Source of the DNA: Symbiodinium natans
Taxonomy: Eukaryota; Sar; Dinophyceae; Suessiales; Symbiodiniaceae
Direction of reading: 5' to 3'
Length of the DNA stretch: 64,000 nucleotides
Assembly: GCA_905221605.1 (NCBI GenBank)
Contig: CAJNDS010000267.1
Span: 1 to 64,000, forward strand
Below, in pieces: positions 1 to 10,093 of the stretch. Below the pieces are notes generated by a model. It was given only the letters and a program-made list of their open reading frames with translations. It did not search any database and was not told where the DNA came from. Position 1 is the stretch's first letter. Each line of letters opens with the position of its first letter. A program made the translations under genes and the position numbers.

Positions 1-339
1 CTTTGCAGCTCGCGCTGAAAACTTATTCCGGTTGATTCGGCTTCAGTGCGTGCAGAACAGCGCCCAGTCGCACACTTTTCAAGCCTGGACAGATTCATGT
101 GTTCCAGCTCCCAAACGCATCGTAGCTTCGTGGGCCGACGCCGCCGTCCAAATTACGTCGATGTCTCGGCGTAACGTGTGTTTGATGGTGACTCCTGAGA
201 GTTGAATCCGCGGCTGGCGCTGGGCACTTAAATCCAAGGGTCACACACACAAGCCACAAGCAGTTTCCTAGACTGTGCACGTGCAGCTGCCCTGGGAATG
301 TCTTGACTGCGGCCAGATGCTTAAAGGCAGGTTGCAAGG

Positions 340-432
340 CGTACGGGGGTTGACGACAATTAGGGAGCCAGAAATATAGACCCCAAATAGTAGGATCCCC
401 TTGTAAGCAGGACCCCGATAAGATCGTAAACG
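340..432 (-). repeat. Short dispersed repeat family, member 1
   Basis: Reverse complement of a block also found at 38570-38655 and, shorter, at 50453-50512; the copy-B counterpart is at about 26118-26205. Shared features are a GGGGTCC...ACAAGG...GGATCC core, a 'GGGGGTCTAT' segment and a 'GTAAACCC' end. No coding frame is shared. The element type is unknown; a short non-autonomous transposon is possible, but no clean terminal inverted repeats were identified. Confidence 0.6.
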
Positions 433-1017
433 CCCATACAGCCATGGCACCGCTCAATGCACGCTTGCGCGGGGACACTGTCGCTGTTTTTTTGGTGTCA
501 TCGGCTCGGCTCTAGGAACGTGACTTTAGGTACCCAGCAAGGCAATTTACCCCGCTTAATGGTTGCAAGTCTCGGTCACATGTGTGTGGCTCAAGCATTT
601 CAGCGCCAACGGCGTGTAACTTGGAACGGTTCGAGTCCACAGCATATTGGAAGCAACTCATAGGGACCTGACATGTCAGACTTCAGTCGAGCAGCGTGGG
701 AATTCTCAAGTTGATGTTCGCTGGCTTCTTGCCCTTCAAGCGTGGAGATTGTGTTGCTGTCCTGGGCAGGTGCGAACAGGGGAGATCACAGTTGTGACAG
801 TTGTGACGTGTTGTGACCGTGCAATTACTGACGATGCTCGCAACAGTGGTAGCTGTCATAGTACTCCGTGTTGATTCCCGTGTAAGTTCTGGCGAATTGA
901 ATATCGAGATGATATTGGTCTCTGACATCACAACGTTTCCCAAGAGGCGGATGCGAGTTGCGAGAGCTTGCGCCTGGGCTTTCTTCAGGTCAAATAGTTT
1001 GTTCAAATCGTGATCAC

Positions 1018-1050
<33 letters not shown>
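1018..1050. repeat. (GAT)n microsatellite
   Basis: Eleven GAT units; the copy-B equivalent at 26791-26814 has eight, so the tract changed length after duplication. On the minus strand it would read as a poly-His run in an open frame, which I regard as accidental. Confidence 0.95.
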
Positions 1051-2368
1051 AGCGAAGCTGCGGAGAAGGAAGGATAGTTCGTTGCAACGATGGAAGAGGT
1101 ATGAAAATGGTAAGATCGACAGTCGTTGGTGAATGTAGCTTTCATGGTGGCAAGCAGGACTTTAGGATGCGAAGCAGCTGCTCAGTCTTGAAGATTCCTG
1201 CCGTTTAGGCGTTTTCTCCCCTGAAGTGAGCATGAGGACTTCTCCCGTGAGGGTACCGCGGGGCATGCAGGCTTCATGATTGTCATGTATGTTGTTATTC
1301 TCATTCCCTGTGATTTTCGCATGACAGACTATGAAGCTGGACCAATCGTAAGACATCCCACATGCCACGCAGATGCAACGCCCAGCCACGAAGGAACACC
1401 GGGCTCTCCAGCTTGAAACGCCAACTGCTGCAGACTTCCGCAGATGAGCTGCTTGACTGCAACAGTACACGGGATCTCCTGGCAAGGGTTAAAGTTTCGG
1501 GGTTTCGAGCTTAGGAATGTTGCGTGGTTGGTCCAGAAAGAATGGATACTGTGAACGCTGCCCTACCAAGCAGCTACGTGGGCCGCAAAACGTTGTACGT
1601 AAATGACATATGCATTGACAGCTGCGACTCAACGCAATGCTTCCGACGGGTCATCGCACGCAGTCATTGCCCTCGTGGACTCTAACTTAAAATCTTTAGC
1701 AGTGTCCCTCAAGAATCAAGCTACACGAACAAAGCTGCGGTTTTCGCAGGGGCATGTTGTTTTGAACTCAGGCCGCCATTCAATGACAGTTTCGGTGGCT
1801 CTTCGCCATTGTTGCAGCTTGGCAAATTCCGACAGTTCCTTCCAAGCTTGAGTAGCACAGGCGGCTGCTTTGGGTGACCTGCTGCGGGCCGCGGGGAGAA
1901 GTCCTTGTGCTTGTGGTCCCACTAGTTCGAGCACCCTTACTTCGCCGCACGCTTGAGTCTTCACAGCTTTGAGGAGAAGGGGCGCAGTTCGGATCGGTGG
2001 CATGCCTTTTTCATATATATATATATATCTCCCCTGCTATGACTACCTTCAAAACTCAGGCTGACTCTGCTCGAGTTCCTTCCCGCTGCTTGGAAAGGAA
2101 GTGGTAGGGAGCGGATCTAACGCATTTTGGCCCATAAGCCGGTGGCGCTTTTGTTGCTGAGTCTCTTTGCAGTCCGCGTGCTTAGTACGGGGGTCTAAGT
2201 TCCCTGGGTGTGGTCTCTCGTTGTTTTTGCTGTGGAAGCTGAGTTTGGATATTCGGAGCTTCACTCCACGATTCTTGGCGAGCTGGATGCAACAGTGAGC
2301 TGAGTAGATGCAACATGGATAATCATACCCTGAGCAAAGAGTCCCAGCGCCAGAAACATCCTACGTCA

Positions 2369-2371
<3 letters not shown>

Positions 2372-2410
<39 letters not shown>

Positions 2411-2419
2411 CTCTCGCTC
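2372..2419. repeat. (CT)n microsatellite bordering the retroelement
   Basis: CT dinucleotide run with two CG interruptions, immediately 5' of the inserted retroelement. Copy B has a shorter run at 28629-28651. Confidence 0.95.
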
Positions 2420-2422
2420 AGG

Positions 2423-3562
2423 ATGTCTGCGTATGTACTTGTACAGGGGTGTTTGCTGCATGTACGCCTGCGTGATTTTCGCACCTACACGGTCCGCCTG
2501 GAGCCCGCAAAGCTCCAACGTTTGCTTCTTCTCCTTCATGAATCCCGTCGACGCAACAAACTGCCGACCTCAACCCTAGAGAGGTTGACTGGCAAGCTCC
2601 TCTGGTTGTCCAACCTATTCCGTGCCTTCAGGCCGTCACTTGCTCCTCTGTATCAAGATCAGTGTTGCCCTCCACTAGTGAGTATTCCGCTTTCGCCGGC
2701 TTCCTGGAAGCGCTTGGTGGACTGCCTTTCCGAGGATCTGCTGGTCCGCTTGCCATGTGGTCTTGCAGCTGCTCCGGTCGGGTCCCGGCTCTTCCGCGTT
2801 GCACAGAATGCCGTCTCTAAGCGATCCGATTTGCCTGCCTTCCCTCCGTCCAGTCGACGTTTGTGGGTCCAGATTTCGGATTTGTCGCACACGCATCGTG
2901 TCATATCAGATGCTTCGAGGGAGGTTATGGATCTCTGGTTGGACATCTGCAAATCCGCGACTGACTTCCGCACCCTGCTCCTAGCCCCGCATTTTCAGTG
3001 TGAAGCTTTTGCAGATGCCTGCGCATCGTCCACTTCAGCTGGTCTTGGGGGCTTTGTGCGTTTGCCCGACGGTGCCTGCCTATTCTTTCAGTACACCTTC
3101 ACGCAATCGCAGCTGCACGCTCTATTCCCATGGTTCCCTGCAGACGAGCCGCCGCAGCATTATCTAGCAGCCTGGGAGCTGCTCGCCCAGTGTGGACTCC
3201 TGCACTTGCTCTCTTGTCTGCTCCCGTCTGGTCACCCACCTCTTCACGTGACTTTCCGTTGCGACAATTCCGCCGCTGACTCGGCCTCATGGGAAGGCCT
3301 TTCGCTTGCTCGAGGTCTCAGTTCGTTACTCCGCTCCTTCTTCCTGCTGCAGGAACGACAGTTCATCTCCGTCCATGTCGATCACGTTCCGGGATTCCGC
3401 AACGATTTGGCTGATAGCCTCAGTCGTGGCTATGACCCATCCCTCCTGGGTTTTTTGCCCGCCCAACGATCCGAGGTACCTTGGACAGCCTTTCCGTCCT
3501 CTTTCTGCACCTGCACATACCCTCTTGAAAAGGATCTGTCCGGCTGCCTGGCTCCTGCTTGA
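2423..3562 (+). pseudogene. Retroelement RT thumb/connection plus RNase H fragment
   Basis: An open frame of about 380 residues from the ATG at 2423. Residues 16-120 resemble the thumb/connection of retroelement reverse transcriptases (leucine-rich, 'LERLTGKLLWLSNLFRAF', then 'RPSLAPLY'). A linker with 'MDLWLDICKSA' leads to a ribonuclease H fold: D198 (FADACAS), E252 (AAWELLAQ), D281 (RCDNSAAD), then 'HVDHVPGFRNDLADSLSRG' containing the last acidic residue, D331. The four acidic RNase H residues are therefore present. The RT catalytic palm with its YxDD box is missing, so the frame is a 5'-truncated relic despite being open. The first 15 residues come from the A1 repeat. The expected role is degradation of RNA in RNA-DNA hybrids during retrotransposition. 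Confidence 0.75.
2431..2472 (+). repeat. Split direct repeat A1
   Basis: Starts GTATGTACTTGTACAGG and ends TACGCCTGCG; matches A2 at 3780-3841, which has 17-20 extra bases in the middle. It marks the left end of the retroelement next to the flank seen in copy B. Confidence 0.75.
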
Positions 3563-3607
3563 AGAATGCTGGCCTGCTGTACCCCTAAGCTGAAGCCCGA
3601 AACCTTT

Positions 3608-3778
3608 GGAGAATCCGTCCAGCATTCTGTCCGTGGCCGGCTGACCTTGGGTCTCTCCGGGTACTGCGGATCTGCGTCCGCGCATTCACCACAGAGTCAA
3701 AAAGAAGGGAGCGTTCGGAGGGTCCTTCTTTTGTTTAGTCCCAGTACATTCGTAACGGACTAGTGTCTGCAGTGAACG
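3608..3778 (+). repeat. Split direct repeat B1
   Basis: 171 bp, identical in length to B2 (4184-4354) with one difference seen (T/G in 'CCAGCATTCTG'). Begins GGAGAATCC and ends GTCTGCAGTGAACG, directly abutting A2. Confidence 0.85.
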
Positions 3779-3779
3779 T

Positions 3780-4183
3780 GTATGTACTTGTACAGGGGTG
3801 TTTGCTGCATGCACGCAACGGCATAGCATGTACGCCTGCGAGTCCGCCCGCCTGCAGTCTTGGCTCGCAGGTCGGTAATGCTCCACGGTGCTGTCCGTTA
3901 CGTCCCTCCTCCTTCCGTTTTCCTTGCCGCACGCCTTACTCGCTGTGGCCTGCGCTCCGGCTGGGCAGATTGGTCCAATGTGGCCCATCTGTCCAGTTGG
4001 GCCGTGATGGCTCCGCCTTCAATCACCACTTGCCAGAAACATATCAGGCACGCACCCGCGTCGCCTGCTGCTCCGGGATCGCTAAAATGCGATCCCCGAT
4101 CAGCAGGGGCTACTCCGCTTCTGTCAACCTTGCGGTTCTTGATCACTTCTGTTTAGTTTCACGTGCTCTAAACTCAGCTGTCC
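3780..4183 (+). repeat. Split direct repeat A2 and its extension
   Basis: The first about 62 bases match A1. The remaining about 340 bases are absent from the left end and probably represent the full-length A repeat that A1 lost. One frame near 4000-4035 contains 'QLGRDGSAFNHHL', faintly like the C-terminal motif of YR recombinases, but this is too weak to call a gene. Confidence 0.5.
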
Positions 4184-4354
4184 GGAGAATCCGTCCAGCA
4201 GTCTGTCCGTGGCCGGCTGACCTTGGGTCTCTCCGGGTACTGCGGATCTGCGTCCGCGCATTCACCACAGAGTCAAAAAGAAGGGAGCGTTCGGAGGGTC
4301 CTTCTTTTGTTTAGTCCCAGTACATTCGTAACGGACTAGTGTCTGCAGTGAACG
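4184..4354 (+). repeat. Split direct repeat B2
   Basis: Right boundary of the element. Ends GTCTGCAGTGAACG, followed at 4355 by the flank that copy B carries at about 28665. Confidence 0.85.
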
Positions 4355-6186
4355 GGGGTGTTCGGACTGCTCTCTTTGGTAAGCGGGCCTCGAAAGCTGA
4401 TCCGCACCTCTGTCTAGGAGTTCAGGGTCTTTGCTCCCAAAACCTCGTGGAGGTGTTCTTTAAGCATGCTCTTTACACTTCTTTACAGACATGTGGGGTT
4501 ATGAGGATCCCAAGTTCATGCCTGCATAGGCACTGCGTGGGTCTCTGGCCATTATGGATCTGAGCGGCTTTGGGTTTGCAGGAGGTAGGGGTTAGTTCGT
4601 TTTTTTTCGTCAAGTGCAGGGGCAGGGATTCTGGCCTCGCGAACTGATGTCATCATTCAAGAAGGTCTAAAGCCGAAAGCCTCGCTCGGACTCGTATCTT
4701 GCTCTCAGGCACTGAAGCTACACGTTGTTGACTGGGGCAGCCTCAGCAGGCCCTGTCTTGTCAGAAGTGGCCTAGTCTCGGGAAGCACCCTCAGCCGAGA
4801 GCAGCTGGCCCGGGCCATGATCATCTGTGAGGTCTTCTGTTGCAAGCCTGCTTTCCGATTCCCTATCTGTAGATTGGCCCTGCCGACAGGCCAGATTGCG
4901 CGGCGCCCTTTGTGGCCATCGCGGGAGGAGCAGTGCGCAATTGTCTGTGCGACAAGCCAGACGAAGATCCACAACAACTCGGAGAGGAGTTCTTGCGGAA
5001 GCATTTTGCTGGCGATGTGACACTCGACCAGATGTTCCGCTGCCCCTTGGCTTCCATGGTCATGCCTTGCTGCTGGTTGTGGCTAAGTTGCTCCTCAGGC
5101 TCAGCATCTGTTATGAGCATGAAGCGAATCTCAGGCCAAGCAGCATGGTGTTTGTTACAGGTTGCCATGGACCATGGTTCTTTTTTCTGAGCCAAACGTG
5201 AACGAAATGGTAGCCCCTTACCCAAGATTTGATCAGGCACTGTCACAGCTCGAGCCTGACGTTCGTTTGGCCGGTTTCCAGACAATAGAGTATTTATCCG
5301 AAACTCCAAGAAGACAGCCAAGCAAACTGTTGCGCCCAGTTTGTTGAAAACACAAGCAGCTGAGGTGAAAGAAATCCTACATCTCCGCGAGACCGGGATC
5401 ATTCTGAGCAACCGGGCCATGGACATATCCAACACTGCAAGGCTTACTGTACACTCAGCAGAAAAGCGTCTGTCGTTTGTTTCAGGTTGTTATAGGTTTT
5501 GGTATGGCACTCATGTCTTTCAGTCAACGTTCGTTTCCATTGGGCATATGTGCACTATGACATATTCTCGATGAGTAGGGGCCATCGATTGAGCTTTACA
5601 GTCAGCGAGGGTATGGGCACGTATGGGCCAACATCATGGTCTGAGGGTCCTCAACCTAACTCCAGGGCGCGCAGCTTGATCGGGATAAGTTCCTTCACAA
5701 GTTTTGCACATATGTCCGAGAGGCCACGAGAGTTATGCTACGAGAGTTATGCTGGTAGCAGAGGCTTGGAGACACGAACCTCTTTGTGTTGAGTTCGCCT
5801 CCAAAGGTGCTCTCCGTGGTTTGTACTGCGCTCATAAATGGCACGTCCGGAAGCAGCTTTTGGCCCTTGAAGGTTGGTACACGGGAATCCTCAATCCAAA
5901 GCAGGAAGCGCAAGGAATCTCGAAGCAAAAAGCAGCAATTCAACTTGCAAATTGCCTGCCTTCCCTTTCATCTCCTCTTGCCTCTCTTCTTGTCTCCTCT
6001 CCTTTTCTTGCCATGGATGCCACAGCCTTGCGGCTTCTGCACCAACTCCTGGCACCTGATGCCGCGGCCCAGCATTCCGAGGAGCATGACAAGGCTGCGT
6101 GCTGGGTGGAGCATTTGGAGTCCGGGATCTGTCCATTCCCAACGGTCACGTTTTGTGCTCGACTTGTTGTTTCCAATTCCAGGTAT

Positions 6187-6609
6187 TTACAGCCCCGAAG
6201 CACCAGACTCGCAGAAGAAGCGCAACAATGCTTTGGAAGCATGCGCTTCACCGATGTGTACCGTAGTACCACACGATATACTTCTGCAGCATCGCACGTT
6301 CGCGCGCCAGGCGGACTCGCCGACCTCTACCGGGAGTTTCGAAAGGTTGCAACAGCAGCTGACCTCGTCCAGGTCTGAGAAAGGGTTCCAGCAGCATGCG
6401 GCTGTTGGAATCTTCATTGTTCTATGCAGCGCGAGCAAGCACCTGTGTGACTGGCCCAGGCTGGACAGCTTGCTGCACAGCGTCTACGAGCGACAAGACC
6501 AGTCATCTGTTGCCATTGCCGCCCGCATGGCGAGCCTGGAGTGACAGATCGGCAAGCTGCATGGTCAGATTCTCGCCGGCATGAGTCGCAATCACGAGAG
6601 CTGACAGCT
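6187..6609 (+). pseudogene. Remnant of an unidentified host gene, copy A
   Basis: Two frames are recognisably shared with copy B (30960-31371). The first, 6187-6378, encodes about 63 residues containing 'STRLAEEAQQCFGSM' and ending 'DLVQV'. The second, about 6430-6544 in another frame, contains 'CDWPRLDSLLHSVYERQD'. The second frame is cut in copy A by TGA at 6542-6544, where copy B has CGA and reads about 20 residues further to a shared terminator. The small number of frame-breaking differences suggests former exons. I do not recognise the family. Confidence 0.4.
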
Positions 6610-6989
6610 TGTTCGTCGAGAGCTTGGGGAAGGTCTTTGTCTTGGTTCTTGGAAGTCTTTCACGAGAACTCAGGGATTGTGGAACCACCCCCTTTCTTTC
6701 CGGCTTGAAACGACACGGTGCATCACTACATGAGTTTGGGAGGTAGGTGCCACACCCTTCAGCAGCTCCACCCTGTTGACCTCGCGCCCGCTCGTTCGAT
6801 CGTACTTCGTTTACTGTGGTCGTCAGTTTTGCAGCTTGTAGTGGGCATGCCATTCATCGCCGTGAGGCTGCGCTCGTTCAGTTGGTTGTTTTTGTCCCGG
6901 GATCACATTTGCGCAAGCTGGAAACCTTTTAAACTTTTCACGAAAGCTAGCTCCTTTGGAGCTTGCGGGAGTTCTTGTTTACCAGCACC

Positions 6990-7140
6990 CAGGGGCCTTA
7001 ATGGGGGGGGGGGCCCCCCCCCCCCCTCTGGGGGTGGCCACACAAGAAATCCTTGGAGGCTGGTGGACCTAAGGGGGGGGGGGCCCATGTTCCCGATAAG
7101 GTGGGGGGGGGGGTCCCCCCCGCCCCCCCTTAGGTCAGCA
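6990..7140. repeat. Poly-G/poly-C runs with palindromic arms
   Basis: Three G runs of ten or more face C runs; the first G run abuts its C run directly. CCTAAGGGGGG near 7067 pairs with CCCCCCTTAGG near 7125, making a stem around a spacer. Copy B lacks the whole insertion of about 280 bp (copy A about 6930-7200). The tract could form hairpins or G-quadruplexes, but exact run lengths in such sequence are often unreliable in assemblies. Confidence 0.75.
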
Positions 7141-8006
7141 TTGTTACTTATCATTTCAGAGCTGAGCAGCGCGGTCTTCACACCTGCGCCCTAGCTTTCG
7201 TTCGCCCTGCTCTCAAGTTTCAGGGTGCCTTGCTGTCCACGCGGTCTTGCCACTTCCTTGCTCCCCCCTTTCTCTTGGCGACTCTTGAAAAGCGCGAAGG
7301 AATAGGGGATTTGGCAAACCATTGGCCAGAATCATGTGGCAGTGTGTTCCGAACGACCCAGGTCTGTCAAAGGTGCGAAGACGCGGAGCAGGGTGAGGAG
7401 AAAGCGCTTTCCCACACCTTCCGCAAGTTCAGAAACTGCCCGGAAGAAGCCGAAGGTCCAGGAGACGCTGCCTCCAATGCTGCTGCGCAGCATATTAGAA
7501 TGGCAGCCTGGCACATGCACCCTCGTCAGCAGTAGGCACTAGTAGGCACTTGGTTGGGGGCATGCCATGACGTGCGTTGAGCGAGACGACCCTGCGCAGC
7601 GGAACCTCCACTGCTCGCTTTCTGAGTGTGTGGGCTGTGGGTGATGGCCAAGCGCGAGATCAATCCACACCCGGAGCAACTGCTCCTCTTCTAGATGCGT
7701 TCAATGCCCCGTCAGGTCTAACTCCAAGCAAAGCCTGAAAGGTTCTCACCCCCGCTGTTGGGCCAGGCCATGCCAGGCCTCGCAAATTTGTCAGACATTG
7801 CGAGGATCCACTATCCCAAACCCTGTCAGTCCCAGTGGCAAGGCCCAAAACGCCCGTCACTGAGAACTGGGCATAAATAGAAGAGTGGGACTGTGTAGAC
7901 CGAGGCCAGCTGGAAGCTGCGCCTACTTTCGCATGGATGCGGAAGACGAGGAGAGCGACCATGAGCCGCTGCTGGGCTCTGCCCTGCTCTCTTGTTTTTT
8001 CGCGCT

Positions 8007-8009
<3 letters not shown>

Positions 8010-8049
<40 letters not shown>

Positions 8050-8121
8050 TCTCTTCTCTTCTCTTCTCTTCTCTTCTCTTCTCTTCTCTTCTCTTCTCTT
8101 CTCTTCTCTTCTCTTCTCTTC
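8010..8121. repeat. (CT)n then (TCTCT)n microsatellite
   Basis: A CT run to about 8043 followed by about 15 pentamer units. The corresponding site in copy B (32573-32602) has only a short CT run, so the pentamer expansion is specific to copy A. Confidence 0.95.
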
Positions 8122-8656
8122 CTTGGCGATGCTATGTCCTTGAAAGTCCGAAAGTCCAAACACCTTCGGGGCATGGCTGTGACTGTGCCGCTCTCACTCC
8201 CGCCTCACCTATTCTTGAGCCTTCAAGATGCTGCTCTGACGATGGGCAAAACGCAAGAAGCCTGCCGCACCAGGGGCGCGTTAAGGCTGGAGGCTGCGAC
8301 GCCGGTTACCAGCGACGTCTCGACGGCTGCGTACCAACGACCGCAATGCCCAAGGCATTTTGGACATCAGGATGTTCGTAAGGGCTGTGTGCGACTCCAG
8401 GTCCAAGCAGTCATGCACCTGCTGACTAATAATTTCATACGCTTCTCAACTTGTTGCCATACCCTTGACTTTTTTGTCTCAAGAGTTTTCTGATTCAGGC
8501 TTAGAGCCGGATTCTGTTGCCACAAGCTGCCGCAATTCTTGCGCCCGGCCTCACAACAGTGGTGTTTGCAGTACAATGTATCGGCCCGGCCCCATTGACT
8601 TTCGGCAAGGCGGCACCGGACCCGACAGGTCGTTGTGGGCCATATCTTCCTTTGCT

Positions 8657-9121
8657 ATGGATGAAGTCCTGGAAGAAAATAAAGGGGTCAGGGTGCGCTA
8701 CACTGGCTCCGACAACTTCCAGAGAGGTGACTATGCCATTGTGAGCTTTCCGGGCGTGCATGGTAGAGCATGGACGCGATTGACGCAGCCGAATCTTCAA
8801 TTCTTCAAGACCAGTTGTGTTTTTCTCCCTGACAAAACAGCCGATGGCTTTGGCGACCATGTGCCAGACCCAGACTGCAAGGGAAAGTGCTACTGCTGGC
8901 GCCTTTATGAAGGAAAAAAGGATTTTGGTTGCAAATGGTTTGATTTATGGATGAAGAAGACAGAGGAAGCAATCCAAGCCGGCTGCAAGATCCTCGTGGT
9001 AGAGAAAGCTCGTGGTGGCCTCGGCGACTCACAGGCGGGTGAGGTTCAATTCCTCAAAGACCAGAGGGTCAAGTTTGACACGGTCAACTTGCGTGAGCTC
9101 CTGCCCGGCTTGTGCTTTTAG
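8657..9121 (+). CDS. Small uncharacterised protein, 154 residues
   Basis: ATG at 8657 opens a frame of 154 residues ending TAG at 9121; the frame is open upstream too, but the earlier in-frame start near 8465 is TTG. The sequence has normal protein composition without repeats: a mixed N-terminal half ('GDYAIVSFPGVHGRAWTRL'), a Cys-containing middle ('DPDCKGKCYCWRLYEGKK') and a charged C-terminal half with 'KILVVEKARGG'. I do not recognise the family. It lies in the GC-rich part of the inserted block, is intronless, and has at 8463-8483 a 15/21 match to the dinoflagellate spliced leader, so it could be a retroposed host gene. It has no homologue elsewhere in the window. Confidence 0.5.
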   Translation: MDEVLEENKGVRVRYTGSDNFQRGDYAIVSFPGVHGRAWTRLTQPNLQFFKTSCVFLPDKTADGFGDHVPDPDCKGKCYCWRLYEGKKDFGCKWFDLWMKKTEEAIQAGCKILVVEKARGGLGDSQAGEVQFLKDQRVKFDTVNLRELLPGLCF

Positions 9122-9796
9122 TTTGTGACAGCTGGGCGATTATGGCACCAGTTTGGGTGCCCTTTTCTTCACTATGCCTGTTTAGATCTTGTTTTCGCCC
9201 GTCCGCTCATGTGCACCGGGGGATGTGGCCAGCCGCTGCCCTAAGAGCGACAGCCTTGCTCACGACCTGAATCAGACTGACTCAGTCGGAGCGAGTCTCT
9301 TGGAGGAAAGACTGCATTTGCGCATGACATGTGCAAAGCTGCTTCACAGTCCGACACACCTCCCACTCCTTCCCTGTGAGGAGACCGGCATCGTCCTCCA
9401 CAACACTGAGCACTTCAAGCTGAACCTGTTCTACCACTTCCAGTGCCTTGGGTTGGTTTGTGGGTTTCTGTTCTCCTTTATTGCATCCTAAAACCCCTTA
9501 AAACAAAACTCCAACAAATATTAAACGCCTTATGTGTCAAAAACCTACAGAAATACTTATACATGTAAAAACCACACAAATACTGGCAAAAAAAACTAAG
9601 AAAACAAGAAACCGTCAAACCAAATAAAAAACAATATACAAAAATCAAGTTATAACAAAAAGCGTTTAACGATCATAGTATTATGAACATCATTAATAAT
9701 ATTATGATCGTCATAGCTTGTGATCTGCTATGTACATGTGTATTGTAGGAAGGTCAAGATATGTTCTCCGCAAGTGTATTTGATGTTCTATGTCTG

Positions 9797-10093
9797 TCAC
9801 AAGTATGTTTTAACCACACTTATAACATCATCTTCGTAGCATGGTCTGTATGTGACTGTTTCCATCATTCTGTCTGTATACTGGAAACTAAAGTACCCCA
9901 TTCTATTCAGAGTAAAGTTTGTTTTGTAACTCTCTAGCATATTAAACAAAGATGTATCATGTATACGTTTCTTCATTAGTAACTTAGAGGCGTTATTATA
10001 GAATTCCGAACGTTCTACTATTCTCTTTGAATACTCTTTTCTTTTCTTGTTGTTCTCTAACTTTTGGTATGACTTATCAAAAAAGGAAAACAT
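9797..10093 (-). CDS. Small AT-rich element protein, 98 residues, unknown
   Basis: ATG at 10093 follows directly on the stop codon of the next frame upstream (10094-10096), a compact viral-type arrangement. Lysine- and tyrosine-rich N terminus ('FFDKSYQKLENNKKRKEYSK'), a possible helix, then 'GYFSFQYTDRMMETVTYRP' and an acidic 'CYEDDVISVV' end. No signal peptide or membrane segment. I do not recognise the family; its length and position suit a small accessory or structural protein of the element, but that is a guess. Confidence 0.45.
   Translation of the reverse strand: MFSFFDKSYQKLENNKKRKEYSKRIVERSEFYNNASKLLMKKRIHDTSLFNMLESYKTNFTLNRMGYFSFQYTDRMMETVTYRPCYEDDVISVVKTYL

Larger units (their letters stand above)
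2431..4354 (+). mobile_element. Non-autonomous retroelement with split direct repeats (Ngaro/PAT-like tyrosine-recombinase group)
   Basis: Copy B lacks this segment: it reads directly from the flank at 2421-2430 into the flank at 4355. Repeat order is A1 (2431-2472), RT/RNase H coding remnant, B1 (3608-3778), A2 (from 3780), B2 (4184-4354). A1-ORFs-B1-A2-B2 is the split-direct-repeat arrangement known for Ngaro/PAT/VIPER-type YR retroelements. B1 and B2 are both 171 bp and differ at one base by eye, so the element is young or gene-converted. A1 matches A2 only over a short stretch and then jumps into mid-RT, which suggests an internal deletion removed the rest of A1, any gag and the RT fingers/palm. 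No recombinase gene lies between the RNase H stop and B1, so the copy cannot be autonomous. Confidence 0.7.
1..8331. repeat. Segmental duplication copy A, left part
   Basis: Base 1 matches base 25780 and similarity continues, with indels, to about 8331, where copy A diverges abruptly from copy B (32840s). It resumes at 12948. Copy A lacks about 551 bp of microsatellite present in copy B at 27747-28297, lacks several hundred bases near 5545 that copy B and the third copy keep, and carries an extra retroelement at 2431-4354. Substitutions between copies are mostly transitions at CpG. Apart from the entries listed inside it, I see no convincing gene: open frames shared by both copies change mostly by amino-acid-replacing substitutions. 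Confidence 0.9.

Noticed and set aside
600..640. Perfect tRNA box B GGTTCGAGTCC at about 628-638 (also in copy B)
   Set aside because: The flanks do not form a T stem and no acceptor stem or D arm could be built around it.
4912..5190. Frame of 92 codons conserved in copies A and B
   Set aside because: Most differences replace amino acids (several Gly/Ala/Glu, Arg/His, Asp/Asn and Cys/Tyr changes), as expected for neutral sequence.
7230..7535. Frame of about 100 codons kept in both copies (31704-32042)
   Set aside because: Five of the visible differences are replacements and the composition is unremarkable; not enough to claim a gene.
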